Below are positions 1 to 7,300 of a DNA stretch of 23,562 nt, one piece after another. The stretch's first letter is position 1, and every line of letters begins with the position of its first letter. The notes beneath the pieces are model-generated. The model searched no databases. It had not been told where the DNA came from and saw only the letters and a list, made by a program, of their open reading frames with translations. The translations under genes and the position numbers were made by a program. Source of the stretch: a virus; the IMG/VR virus record IMGVR_UViG_3300010885_012372, positions 1 through 23,562 of that record, one strand, 5' to 3'.

Positions 1-67
1 CTGCTTTCAAAACCCGCTTGCGAAACAAGGGGTTAGCCAGTGCTTTTGCGTATGGATTCTTGCTCAT
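1..67 (-). CDS. Small basic conserved phage protein, N-terminal fragment
   Basis: A leftward gene starts at the ATG read from 67 down and leaves the window after 22 codons. It reads MSKNPYAKALANPLFRKRVL and continues. The N-PYAKAL-FRKRV pattern resembles short basic proteins I recall from T4-like marine phages, whose function is unknown. A Shine-Dalgarno-like GAAAGGGG lies just upstream on the minus strand, and a sigma-70-type promoter is at 98-125. The gene is divergent from the one at 238. Only the first third or so of the protein can be judged, so the coding call rests on the start signals and the familiar N-terminus. Confidence 0.6.
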   Translation of the reverse strand, partial: MSKNPYAKALANPLFRKRVLKA

Positions 68-97
68 TTTTAACCCCTTTCTCTTCAACATAGTGCT

Positions 98-125
98 ACT
101 ATATACCCAAATTGGGTTCAGTCAA
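98..125 (-). promoter_or_regulatory. Leftward sigma-70-type promoter
   Basis: On the minus strand a TTGACT -35 box (120-125) and a TATAGT -10 box (98-103) are separated by 16 nt. The other early promoters here use the same spacing. The spacer holds an inverted repeat, ACCCAA (105-110) and TTGGGT (112-117), a possible operator. GGGTT (114-118) can also pair with AACCC (124-128) across the -35 box. It would drive the small basic protein that leaves the left edge. Confidence 0.6.
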
Positions 126-133
126 CCCCAGAT

Positions 134-154
134 TTGTAACAGAATTTGTTACAA
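134..154. promoter_or_regulatory. Inverted repeat between divergent promoters (operator-like)
   Basis: TTGTAAC (134-140) and GTTACAA (148-154) form a perfect 7-bp inverted repeat with a 7-nt centre. It lies between the leftward promoter at 98-125 and the rightward promoter at 184-211. The position suggests a repressor or activator site for the divergent pair. It could also be chance in AT-rich intergenic DNA. No binding protein can be named. Confidence 0.35.
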
Positions 155-183
155 TTTTCCTGGAATTTTGGTGCCATTTTGGG

Positions 184-211
184 TTGACGATATGGGTATA
201 GGTGCTATTAT
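184..211 (+). promoter_or_regulatory. Sigma-70-type promoter, copy 1 of a duplicated cassette
   Basis: A TTGACG -35 box (184-189), 16-nt spacer and TATTAT -10 box (206-211) precede the gene at 238. TGC immediately before the -10 gives an extended -10 (TGnTATTAT). The downstream part, including the GAGGAG ribosome binding site, is identical to that at 508-544. Confidence 0.7.
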
Positions 212-238
212 GTATTATAGGGAATGAGGAGAGCACTA
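202..238 (+). repeat. 37-bp promoter/RBS repeat, copy 1
   Basis: Positions 202-238 are identical to 508-544. Each copy contains the extended -10 box, the initially transcribed region and a GAGGAG Shine-Dalgarno, and ends within a few bases of the start codon. Each is preceded by TTGACG at the same distance. The cassette was probably duplicated together with, or in front of, a small gene. Confidence 0.85.
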
Positions 239-477
239 TGTCCAAGCAGTCCAAACACTTCTTAGTTGTTAACCCTTATCTTACATACCTTGCATTTGCC
301 CAGCGTCTTACTCCGCAAATGTATGCAAACTTTGTAACAGATATGCAACAAATAGAGGGTGTGTTAGAGGAAGTTGTAATCGTTCCTTACACGCAAAAGT
401 TGCAACGCACCCTTAAAGCCCAATATGCTGCGTATTATTCCCAGCAAAATTATGTCCCATATCTTCACCTAAACTAG
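238..477 (+). CDS. Unknown early protein, 79 aa
   Basis: The start at 238 is chosen because GAGGAG lies 6-11 nt upstream. An in-frame ATG at 202 lies inside the promoter -10 region and is unlikely to be used. The protein begins MSKQSKHFLVVNPY and is rich in Tyr and Gln, with alternating hydrophobic residues and no signal peptide or membrane segment. I do not recognise the family. Its own strong promoter, small size and place next to other small genes fit an early host-takeover protein, which is inference from context only. Confidence 0.75.
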   Translation: MSKQSKHFLVVNPYLTYLAFAQRLTPQMYANFVTDMQQIEGVLEEVVIVPYTQKLQRTLKAQYAAYYSQQNYVPYLHLN

Positions 478-489
478 TAAAAATATCAG

Positions 490-517
490 TTGACGCTTTG
501 GGTGCCTGTGCTATTAT
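490..517 (+). promoter_or_regulatory. Sigma-70-type promoter, copy 2 of the duplicated cassette
   Basis: A TTGACG -35 box (490-495), 16-nt spacer and TATTAT -10 box (512-517) with TGC before it repeat the arrangement at 184-211. It drives the gene at 545 and probably the small genes after it. Confidence 0.7.
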
Positions 518-544
518 GTATTATAGGGAATGAGGAGAGCACTA
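508..544 (+). repeat. 37-bp promoter/RBS repeat, copy 2
   Basis: This is the perfect copy of 202-238, ending one base before the start codon at 545. The distance from the GAGGAG site to the ATG is one base longer than in copy 1. Confidence 0.85.
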
Positions 545-817
545 ATGCTTTACAATGACAGCAACATTAGCGACCCCCGAGTTGGCGGTGTGCGTATTGG
601 TGATCGTGTGCGTTGGACCAGTGCTGCTGGTGTGCTGCGTGGTGAGGTTGTTAGTATGTGCTTGGCGCTTAACAGTGCTGGCACCTTAGTTCCGTGGGTT
701 GATATCCAGTATACTAACTTCCGTGGTCTTGTTAAGACCATTCGACTCTGCGGCAGTGATGACCATCTTAAGATGCTTCGCTTCCGTGTTAACTTCCGTG
801 ATAAGGAGATGGCATAA
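545..817 (+). CDS. Small SH3/Tudor-like unknown protein, 90 aa
   Basis: The start at 545 follows the GAGGAG site at 532-537; an in-frame ATG at 530 overlaps that site and is rejected. The sequence has GVRIGDRVRWTS, a turn, RGEVVSM, a loop, VDIQYTNFRG and LVKTIRLCG. This series of short beta strands with a Gly-Asp-Arg-Val start is typical of small SH3-like or Tudor-like barrels. That fold guess is inference and the binding partner is unknown. The last base of the stop codon is the first base of the next start (TAATG), so the next small gene is translationally coupled. Confidence 0.7.
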   Translation: MLYNDSNISDPRVGGVRIGDRVRWTSAAGVLRGEVVSMCLALNSAGTLVPWVDIQYTNFRGLVKTIRLCGSDDHLKMLRFRVNFRDKEMA

Positions 818-924
818 TGTCTACTGCTGACCTGTTTATCCTCTTTGGGCCTTTCCTCGTTCTTGTTTTGGGAATGGTCATTGCGTTTGGCATCCATCAC
901 TACAACACTATACGGGGTAACTAA
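817..924 (+). CDS. Tiny single-pass membrane protein, 35 aa
   Basis: This 35-codon frame overlaps the upstream stop by one base (TAATG) and has GGAG at 806-809 as ribosome binding site. The protein begins MSTADLFILFGPFLVLVLGM, continues with a hydrophobic run to about residue 27, and ends HHYNTIRGN. It would be one membrane helix with a short basic tail. Coupled translation and the good hydrophobic pattern support a real gene. Phage membrane microproteins of this size may act on the host envelope or in lysis timing, but nothing here decides the role. The next start at 926 lies one base after its stop. Confidence 0.55.
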   Translation: MSTADLFILFGPFLVLVLGMVIAFGIHHYNTIRGN

Positions 925-925
925 C

Positions 926-1138
926 ATGACTGACCGTAGCGAACAGGCAATCAAAGATCTCGTTATTTCTTACAGCGCCTATATGAGCGCCATCAAGGAA
1001 CGAAAGGATTATGCTATTGTCACTTGGGCACGGTGTTTGCTTGACGATCAGGAGCGTACGGGCGTTGAGATGATCGGCACCCAGCGTCTCCGGGAGAGCA
1101 TTAAGCATTGGGAGCCTGAACTGGAAGGACATTATTGA
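926..1138 (+). CDS. Unknown small helical protein, 70 aa
   Basis: The start at 926 is chosen because it follows the stop of the membrane microprotein by one base. An upstream in-frame ATG at 845 would overlap that gene almost entirely. GGGG at 914-917 is a weak ribosome site. The protein begins MTDRSEQAIKDLVISYSAYM and looks mostly alpha-helical, charged and soluble. I do not recognise it. It is the last gene before a new promoter at 1139. Confidence 0.6.
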   Translation: MTDRSEQAIKDLVISYSAYMSAIKERKDYAIVTWARCLLDDQERTGVEMIGTQRLRESIKHWEPELEGHY

Positions 1139-1166
1139 TTGACAACGGCTATATAGGCTGTATGCT
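1139..1166 (+). promoter_or_regulatory. Sigma-70-type promoter for the 398-aa gene
   Basis: A consensus TTGACA -35 (1139-1144), 16-nt spacer and TATGCT -10 (1161-1166) begin at the end of the previous gene. An AGGAGA ribosome site follows just before the ATG at 1187. Confidence 0.65.
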
Positions 1167-1186
1167 AATCATATAGGAGATCTGCT

Positions 1187-2383
1187 ATGGCTGAAGCAAA
1201 AGCAAAACCCACTGCTAAAAAGTCCCTGCTCAAGGGCGCACCAAAGAAGAAGACTGTGACTCGCACACCTCGCTTCTTGGATGAGAAGTATACTGGTCCT
1301 GAACCTAAATGGGCAGGCAGTGAGTCTTGGGATGACGAGAAGATCAGCAAAAATTGGTGGGCTGGTATCCACTATTACAACTATCACAATAGTTGTGGCG
1401 ATCTTGTAAAGTATGTCAGCCAGTATGGCACCAGCAAGTGCAACTGGACCAAGCAGGATGTCCAAGCCTTCAATGAAGTCGAGGAATGGCGTGTGGGCTT
1501 TACACTGGGTAAGGTCTGTAAGATGCTGATGATGGGTGCTCCTCTGCGTGAGGACACAAAGACTTGGATTGATGCTGAGTTTACAAAGATCCTAACGCTG
1601 GGTCATGAGCGGTTGTCTGCTAAGAAGGCAGCAGATAAAGGCAATGTCGTTAAGATGACGATCCAAGATCGTATGCGTGAGAAATTTGGCGAGATCATCG
1701 GTGAAATCGAAGGATGGTACGATGATTGGGATGCAGGCAAGGAAATGCCTGATATGGTCAAGTGGATGCGTGATCAGAACGTGCCACAGCAGTTCGTCAA
1801 TCAGATCGCAGAAGTGTTTACTCCACGTATGGAAGAACTGCTTGCTGCTAAGAGCAAGACAGCAGATGAACAGTTGAAGGAAGGCTATCGTCACATTGAC
1901 AAAGCTAAACTCAAACATCTCAGCGAGTTCTATAGCCGGCTAACTGATGCTCTCGAGACTTATGGTGCTGTTAAGAAAGCAGTGCGTAAGGCTCGTGTCA
2001 AGAAGGCTCCTAGCAGAGAAAAGATGGTCAGTAAGGTCAAGTATTGTGTCGAGAACAAAGAACTGAATCTTGTCAGTGTCAACCCAGTGGACATCATGGG
2101 TGCTAAGGAGTTGTGGATCTACAACATCAAGACACGCAAGATGGGCAAGTATGTTGCTGCCGCAGATGCAGGTCAGTTGGGCATTAAGGGTAGCACAATT
2201 CTTGGATTTGATAATAAGAAGTCAGTTGCTAAGACGCTGCGTAAGCCTGCTGAACAGTTGAAGAACTTTGCCAACAGTGGTAAGATCGCACTGCGTACTT
2301 TCCTTGAGGATATTAAAGCAGTGCCAATCGAGTTAAATGGTAGACTGTCAGCAGATATTGTGCTGCTTAAAGCAAGCAAGTAA
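1187..2383 (+). CDS. Unknown basic protein, 398 aa
   Basis: The frame has its own promoter (1139-1166) and an AGGAGA site. The N-terminus (about residues 1-30) is Ala/Lys-rich, with several KK and KKK clusters (AKAKPTAKKSLLKGAPKKKT), suggesting nucleic-acid or membrane-surface contact or a disordered tail. Residues about 30-110 contain many aromatic residues (KNWWAGIHYYNYHNSCGDLV). The middle is helical and charged, and residues about 270-295 are again rich in Lys/Arg (KKAVRKARVKKAPSREK). The C-terminal third has beta-type segments (ELWIYNIKTRKMGKYV). I do not recognise a family with a known function. By eye its GC content is higher than that of the late genes. Strong signals suggest high early expression. 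Confidence 0.85.
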   Translation: MAEAKAKPTAKKSLLKGAPKKKTVTRTPRFLDEKYTGPEPKWAGSESWDDEKISKNWWAGIHYYNYHNSCGDLVKYVSQYGTSKCNWTKQDVQAFNEVEEWRVGFTLGKVCKMLMMGAPLREDTKTWIDAEFTKILTLGHERLSAKKAADKGNVVKMTIQDRMREKFGEIIGEIEGWYDDWDAGKEMPDMVKWMRDQNVPQQFVNQIAEVFTPRMEELLAAKSKTADEQLKEGYRHIDKAKLKHLSEFYSRLTDALETYGAVKKAVRKARVKKAPSREKMVSKVKYCVENKELNLVSVNPVDIMGAKELWIYNIKTRKMGKYVAAADAGQLGIKGSTILGFDNKKSVAKTLRKPAEQLKNFANSGKIALRTFLEDIKAVPIELNGRLSADIVLLKASK

Positions 2384-2390
2384 CTGAATA

Positions 2391-2423
2391 GGTCATCGCA
2401 CTAATAAATAATGTGCGATGACC
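2391..2423 (+). promoter_or_regulatory. Perfect 11-bp hairpin covering the neck-gene start codon
   Basis: GGTCATCGCAC (2391-2401) and GTGCGATGACC (2413-2423) are perfect reverse complements with an 11-nt AT-only loop (2402-2412). The 3' arm includes the ATG at 2418-2420. No T-run follows, so it does not look like an intrinsic terminator. The loop holds a late-promoter-like box. RNA read through from upstream would hide the start codon, while RNA starting near 2416 would lack the 5' arm. Confidence 0.75.
2403..2410 (+). promoter_or_regulatory. T4-late-like promoter box (AATAAATA)
   Basis: This matches T4 late consensus TATAAATA at 7 of 8 positions. With T4 spacing (box at -13 to -6) the transcript would start near 2416, two bases before the ATG of the neck gene. 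It lies in the loop of the hairpin at 2391-2423. Confidence 0.5.
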
Positions 2424-3170
2424 ACTTTACAAGAAGCAAAAAATGAAATTTTTGACTATGTTCGTTATTCACTAGGTGAAGGACTAGTTGATGTTGAACT
2501 CGACCCTATCCATTATGAAACTGCAATAAAACAAGCGTTGGCACGTTATCGCCAGCGTAGTAGCAACTCAGTTGAAGAGAGTTACAGTTTCCTAGAACTT
2601 CAGATGGATACTAACACGTATACTCTTCCAAAAGAAGTTGTTAGTGTTCGAAATTGTTATAAGAGAAACATTGGTTCTAATAGTGGCACTGCTAGTCAGT
2701 ATGAACCATTCGAAGCAGGCTTTGTCAACTTCTACATGATCCAAAGCGGTCGTGTAGGAGGTCTTGCCACTTATGCTTTCTATAGCATGTTTCTTAAAGA
2801 AGCAGCAAAGATGTTTGGTGGATTTCTGAATTTCACATTCAATACTGTAACTAAACAATTAACTATCATGCGCCGTCCCAGAGCAGACAAAGAAACCATT
2901 CTACTTTGGACTGAAAACTATAAGCCTGATCTTACAATATTAAGTGATGTTTACAGTAATCCATGGCTTAAAGATTACACTCTTGCGCTTTGTATGCGTA
3001 TGTTAGGGCAAGGTCGCGGTAAGTTTAGCAGCATCGTTGGGCCGCAAGGTGGAACAACACTAAATGGTGCTCAGTTACTAACTGACAGCCAAGCAATGAT
3101 TGATAAGTTAGAACTTGAGATTTCAAACAGCATGACAGGGGAGACTCCTGCGTGGTTTGTTATTGGCTAA
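2418..3170 (+). CDS. gp13-like neck (head-completion) protein
   Basis: The 250-aa protein starts with a helical segment matching the gp13-type pattern YVRYSLGEGLVDVELDP, then ALARYRQRS, then a strand with YTLPKEVVSVRNCYKR. The C-terminal part has WLKDYTLALCMRMLGQGRGK, a Gly/Thr-rich TTLNGAQLL and a final helix DSQAMIDKLELEI. This order matches T4-like (cyanophage-type) neck protein gp13, as I recall it, though T4 gp13 is longer. Such proteins join the filled head to the tail. The start at 2418 has no Shine-Dalgarno and is inside a hairpin; another ATG at 2411 is in a different frame. The next gene starts 11 nt after its stop. Confidence 0.7.
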   Translation: MTTLQEAKNEIFDYVRYSLGEGLVDVELDPIHYETAIKQALARYRQRSSNSVEESYSFLELQMDTNTYTLPKEVVSVRNCYKRNIGSNSGTASQYEPFEAGFVNFYMIQSGRVGGLATYAFYSMFLKEAAKMFGGFLNFTFNTVTKQLTIMRRPRADKETILLWTENYKPDLTILSDVYSNPWLKDYTLALCMRMLGQGRGKFSSIVGPQGGTTLNGAQLLTDSQAMIDKLELEISNSMTGETPAWFVIG

Positions 3171-3181
3171 ATGAGGATCAA

Positions 3182-3622
3182 ATGCGTTTACACGAAATAG
3201 CTTCGACATTCTATCATGGCAGCATGGATGAGTTGCCTGTAGGCACAGTGTTAACTCCTCGTGACAATTATGAACAGACATGGGGTAACACGGATTTTTA
3301 TTCTGCCTTAGAACGCTATCGTCCATCTAACATGTTAGGTCATCGTCAAGGTGTATTCATGTGTCATGACCCTGATGATGTTGACTTAGCAGGCGGCGGA
3401 ACTGAGTGGTTGTTTACAGTTGTACCATTGGGCCCAATTCAAAAACATGATCTTAATTGGGGATCAGAAGTTAGTATGTTGATCAGTGATGGCTACAATG
3501 TTGATAGCCCAGAAGTTAAAAATGCTGCTGAAAAATATTGGGCAGGGGTTCCTCATTATAATGAATCAGTATGGGAATACCTAACACCGTCTGCTAAAAT
3601 CACAGCAGTTGAGGAATATTGA
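3182..3622 (+). CDS. ADP-ribosyltransferase-like protein (Arr-type fold)
   Basis: The ATG at 3182 is chosen because GAGG lies 7 nt upstream. The 146-aa protein begins MRLHEIASTFYHGSMDELPV, then GTVLTP, VFMCHDPDDVDLAGGG, EWLFTVVPLGPI and KHDLNW. The FYHG opening, L-x-GT-LTP, a VxM/VY-like strand followed by an aspartate/alanine helix, and a V-x-P-x-GPI-x-x-x-DLN tail follow the layout of rifampin ADP-ribosyltransferase (Arr) and related small ART folds. His12 would be the first catalytic residue; the Tyr and Glu positions are not clear, so activity is unproven. T4 also carries ADP-ribosyltransferases (Alt, ModA, ModB). The MRLHEI start resembles the head-targeting peptides of other proteins in this window. 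Confidence 0.5.
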   Translation: MRLHEIASTFYHGSMDELPVGTVLTPRDNYEQTWGNTDFYSALERYRPSNMLGHRQGVFMCHDPDDVDLAGGGTEWLFTVVPLGPIQKHDLNWGSEVSMLISDGYNVDSPEVKNAAEKYWAGVPHYNESVWEYLTPSAKITAVEEY

Positions 3623-3653
3623 TTCCTCACAGTTTTTCTGTTAGAGTGTTTTT

Positions 3654-4265
3654 ATGATTGTAGGAATTATTGGACTTATTAACAGTGGCAAGAGCACAAT
3701 TGCCAACATCCTTGTGGAAGATTATGGCTTCATTAAAGTATCATTTGCGGACAGTCTTAAAGACTCTGTCTCAGCTATATTTGGTTGGTCTCGAGAACTC
3801 CTGCAGGGCGATACTGAAGAGAGCCGTCTGTGGCGAGAACAAGTAGACACATATTGGTCTAATGTTATGCAACATCCTGTAACGCCTCGCTGGGTTCTAC
3901 AGCATATTGGCACAGATGTTATGCGTGATCACTTCCATAAAAATATCTGGGTTCATAGTCTTATGAAGAGAGCAAACGATCCTTCTAAAAATTACGTTAT
4001 CAGTGATGTACGTTTTCGAAATGAAGTTGATGTAATTCTAAGCCAACAAGGTGCAATTTGGGAAGTTCAGCGCCCACCATTGCCCAAATGGTACAGTGAG
4101 CAGTTCAGTGACTATGAAGAACTTAGACTGTATATGACAGTATATCATCCTGAGATTCACAGTAGCGAATGGGAATGGAGACTTGTAAAACGTAATCATA
4201 TTATTCGTAATGTTGGATCTTTACAGGATCTTAAAAACAAAGTCTCAGCAATTATATCCCAATAG
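3654..4265 (+). CDS. Deoxynucleoside monophosphate kinase (gp1-like)
   Basis: The 203-aa protein opens with MIVGIIGLINSGKSTIANIL, a P-loop GLINSGKS at residues 7-14, followed by FADSLKD (about 31-37), an arginine-rich helix region (EESRLWREQVD), WVLQHIGTDVMRD (80-92), and VISDVRFRNEVDVI as the strand carrying the base-stacking and phosphate-binding residues. This is the order seen in T4 gene 1 dNMP kinase, which phosphorylates dGMP, dTMP and hydroxymethyl-dCMP to supply phage replication. T4 gp1 is 241 aa, so this one is somewhat short. The substrate range cannot be judged. The ribosome site is weak. In T4 gene 1 also lies near head-completion genes. Confidence 0.8.
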   Translation: MIVGIIGLINSGKSTIANILVEDYGFIKVSFADSLKDSVSAIFGWSRELLQGDTEESRLWREQVDTYWSNVMQHPVTPRWVLQHIGTDVMRDHFHKNIWVHSLMKRANDPSKNYVISDVRFRNEVDVILSQQGAIWEVQRPPLPKWYSEQFSDYEELRLYMTVYHPEIHSSEWEWRLVKRNHIIRNVGSLQDLKNKVSAIISQ

Positions 4266-4299
4266 AACCCGTACAAACACCCTGGTTTTAGGGCTAATC

Positions 4300-4307
4300 G
4301 CTAAATA
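4300..4307 (+). promoter_or_regulatory. T4-late-like box before the sheath gene
   Basis: GCTAAATA contains the TAAATA core and matches the late consensus at 6 of 8 positions. It is 29 nt before the sheath ATG, and an AAAGGA ribosome site lies between. Confidence 0.4.
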
Positions 4308-4336
4308 TTATTAACCTACTAAAAGGATATGATAAT

Positions 4337-7300
4337 ATGGCAAACAGTTTAGTTTCACCAGGTGTGCAAGTTACAGTAATCGATGAGAGTAATTATGCTC
4401 CAACTGCCGTTGGAACAATTCCTCTTATTATCCTAGCAACTGCACAGGATAAAATGAATGCTTCTGGGTTAACAGCAGATGCAACTACTAAAGAAAATGC
4501 AGGAAAAGTTTATAATATAGGTGATCAGCGATCACTTGTAAGTAAATTTGGACTTCCAATTTTCCCGAATGATCACAGCGGAAATAGAATGTATGGCGAC
4601 GAGCGTAGCGAATACGGCTTGTGGGCCGCACATAATGTACTCGGAGCAATTAGCAGTGCTTATATTGTTCGTGCCGATATCGACCTTGCACAACTTGAAC
4701 CCAGTCATGCTAGACCAACTGCACAAGCAGCAGGTGGCACATTGTGGCTTGATTCTGCAATTAGTCGTTGGGGCGTGTTTGAATGGGATGCTGATAATCA
4801 AGTATTTGTTCAACAGAAAATTACATACCTAACAGATCTTGCTACTCAGATATTAAACAATCGTCCTAGAAATAGTTATGGCAATCTCGGCGACTATGCA
4901 ATTGTTGGATCATTGACAACTAATCCTCTCTACTACAAGAGTTATGACGGGCACTGGGTACTAGTAGGAACTAGTAATATAACTGCAGGATATCCTAGTT
5001 CGTGGTATACTTCACAGCCAGCAGTCACCGGCACAACTGCAAATGTTAGCAATATCACTCCTGGGCACACTGTTGTAATCAATGGTGTTACTGTTACTGC
5101 TAGTGGATCAACTGATGATTCGTTTGTTGCAAATATCAATGCTGCAAATATCGCAGGCATCAGTGCTAGAGTTAATCCTACGTCTCAAACTGTTCACATT
5201 TATGTTGACACTACTGCTAAGAGCAACGGTTCGGTTGTTGACGGAAAGATGCATCTTGTCAATGGTACCAATGGTTCAACAGGCGAGGGCACAATCTTAA
5301 CACGATTGGGTCTAATCGCAGGCTATTATGCTGGATTAACAGTACAGTTTAGCAAGCATAGTACAGTTCCTCAATGGAAGAACTTCCAAACTGTTCCTCG
5401 TCCTTCAGGAAGCGTGTGGATCAAGACAACAAACTTTAACTATGGTGCAAATATTGCAACTTATCGTCGTAATTCAGTAACTGAGAATTGGGATCTAGTA
5501 CCAAACTTATTGTTTGCAAACGATGCAGAATCTCTTGCAACATTAGATCCAACAAGAGGTGGTCTGGGTATTGCGAAGAATAGTTTGTATACACAATATG
5601 GTGTAAATGGTCTTACTAGCAATACAAATTCTGGTGTTGTTAATGCTGGTCCTGTAACTTATCAGACTCTCACACGTTATGCCACTGGACCAACAGTTGT
5701 TACATCATTGGTTGCAAATCCAACATTAACTACTGGCGATTCATTTACTATTAGTGCAAGTCAAATTGGTACATCTACCTTAACTAATGTTGCAACTATT
5801 ACTGTTGGAGCAAGTGGTACTGCTAGTACTACATATGGTATTTCTCAGTTGATCAATGGTGTGCCTGGATTAAACGGATTAGTAACTTCTAGCATCGACA
5901 GTTTAGGTAGACTTGTTTTAACTCACAATCAGGGTGGAGTTATCTACCTCGACGATGTAACTAACACTCCGTTGTCAGTTTTAGGAATTAACACTGATAT
6001 TATTAATGTTAGACTTGATTATGCTGGTAAGTTAGTTGTTAGCAACTGGATTGAAATTCCAACTGGTGGAATTATTCAACAGGGGTATGAACCAACTTCT
6101 GTGCCAGACAATGGTATCCTTTGGTATTCGGATGCTATAGAAGCTGACATTTTAATCAATGTCAATCATGTATGGAAAGGCTATAGAAATGCAGTTCAGG
6201 ATGCAAGAGGCTATAATCTTTCAAATACTGATCCATTAGGTCCAATCTTTAGCCCAAGCAAGCCGGATATGCAATCAACAGATCCAGTAACTGGCGCAGG
6301 CGGTGCTGCACTAGTATACGGTGATCTTTGGATCGATACTAGTGATATGGAAAATTATCCTCAACTCTATCGTTGGGAAAGTGTACAAGGAACTGATCAG
6401 TGGATTCAAGTTGATACTAGCGACGCATCGAGCGAAAGTGGTGTTGTATTTGGCGATGCTCGTTGGGATGATGATGGAGCACATGATATTTTCTTAGATG
6501 AAGTTGTGCCAATTAAAACTATGTTGACCAGCAATTATATAGATCTCGATGTTCCAGATCCTGCATTGTATCCACCGGGATGCTTGCTATTCAATACACG
6601 TCGTAGTACGTTGAATGTTAAGAAGTATGTTCAAAATTACTATACTGTAGAGAGTTTTCCAAGAGTATCTCTTCCATCCACAAAAGATACTTGGCAGTCA
6701 TATAGTGGTAAGCAATATAATAATGTTCCATTCTTTGGTCGTAAGGCACAGCGAAATGTCGTTGTAAGTGCAATGAAGGAAGCAGTTGATCTCAGTACAG
6801 ATCTTCTTGAAGAGGGTAGACCATTTAATCTATTGTGTGCTCCTGGTTATCCTGAACTATTGTTAAATCTAAAAGAACTCAATGATAACCGTAGAAATAC
6901 AGGATTTGTTATTGGTGAAGTTCCTCTTGGTCTCGCTGCTGATCAAACAACAGTTGAAAACTACTTGATTGATGCACTAGGCACTGGATTAGATGGCGAA
7001 GATGGTATTACAATCGGTGACCCATACTGTGCTGTATTCTATCCAGGTGGTGCAACAGTTAATGCATTAGATGGTATTGGTTCTGTAGTAGTACCAATGA
7101 GTGCATTGATTCTTAAGACCATGATCTTAAGTGATCAGAATAGTGAACTATGGTTTGCTCCTGCTGGCAATACTCGTGGTGCTGTTGACGCAATTGCAAT
7201 TGGATATGTTGATCGTAACAACTTCAATGCATTTGTAAGAACTGGTACTCCACAAGGTATGCGTGATCTACTATATAGAAATGATATCAATCCTGTAACG

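Noticed and set aside
18-227. Rightward open frame of 69 codons at the left end
   Set aside because: It overlaps the leftward small basic gene, the divergent promoters and the inverted repeats, and has no ribosome site. The intergenic regulatory reading explains the region better.
550-954. Antisense frame of 134 codons opposite the small early genes
   Set aside because: It covers three coupled rightward genes that have promoters and ribosome sites. It has no start signals of its own and its product is rich in Arg/Ser with no recognisable fold.
2411-2423. Alternative ATG at 2411 for the neck protein
   Set aside because: It is in another frame from the conserved gp13-like protein and would not give that product.
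5082-5300. Alternate-frame Leu-rich product inside the sheath gene
   Set aside because: It lies wholly within the confirmed sheath frame with no ribosome site; it is an out-of-frame reading of Thr/Val-rich sequence.
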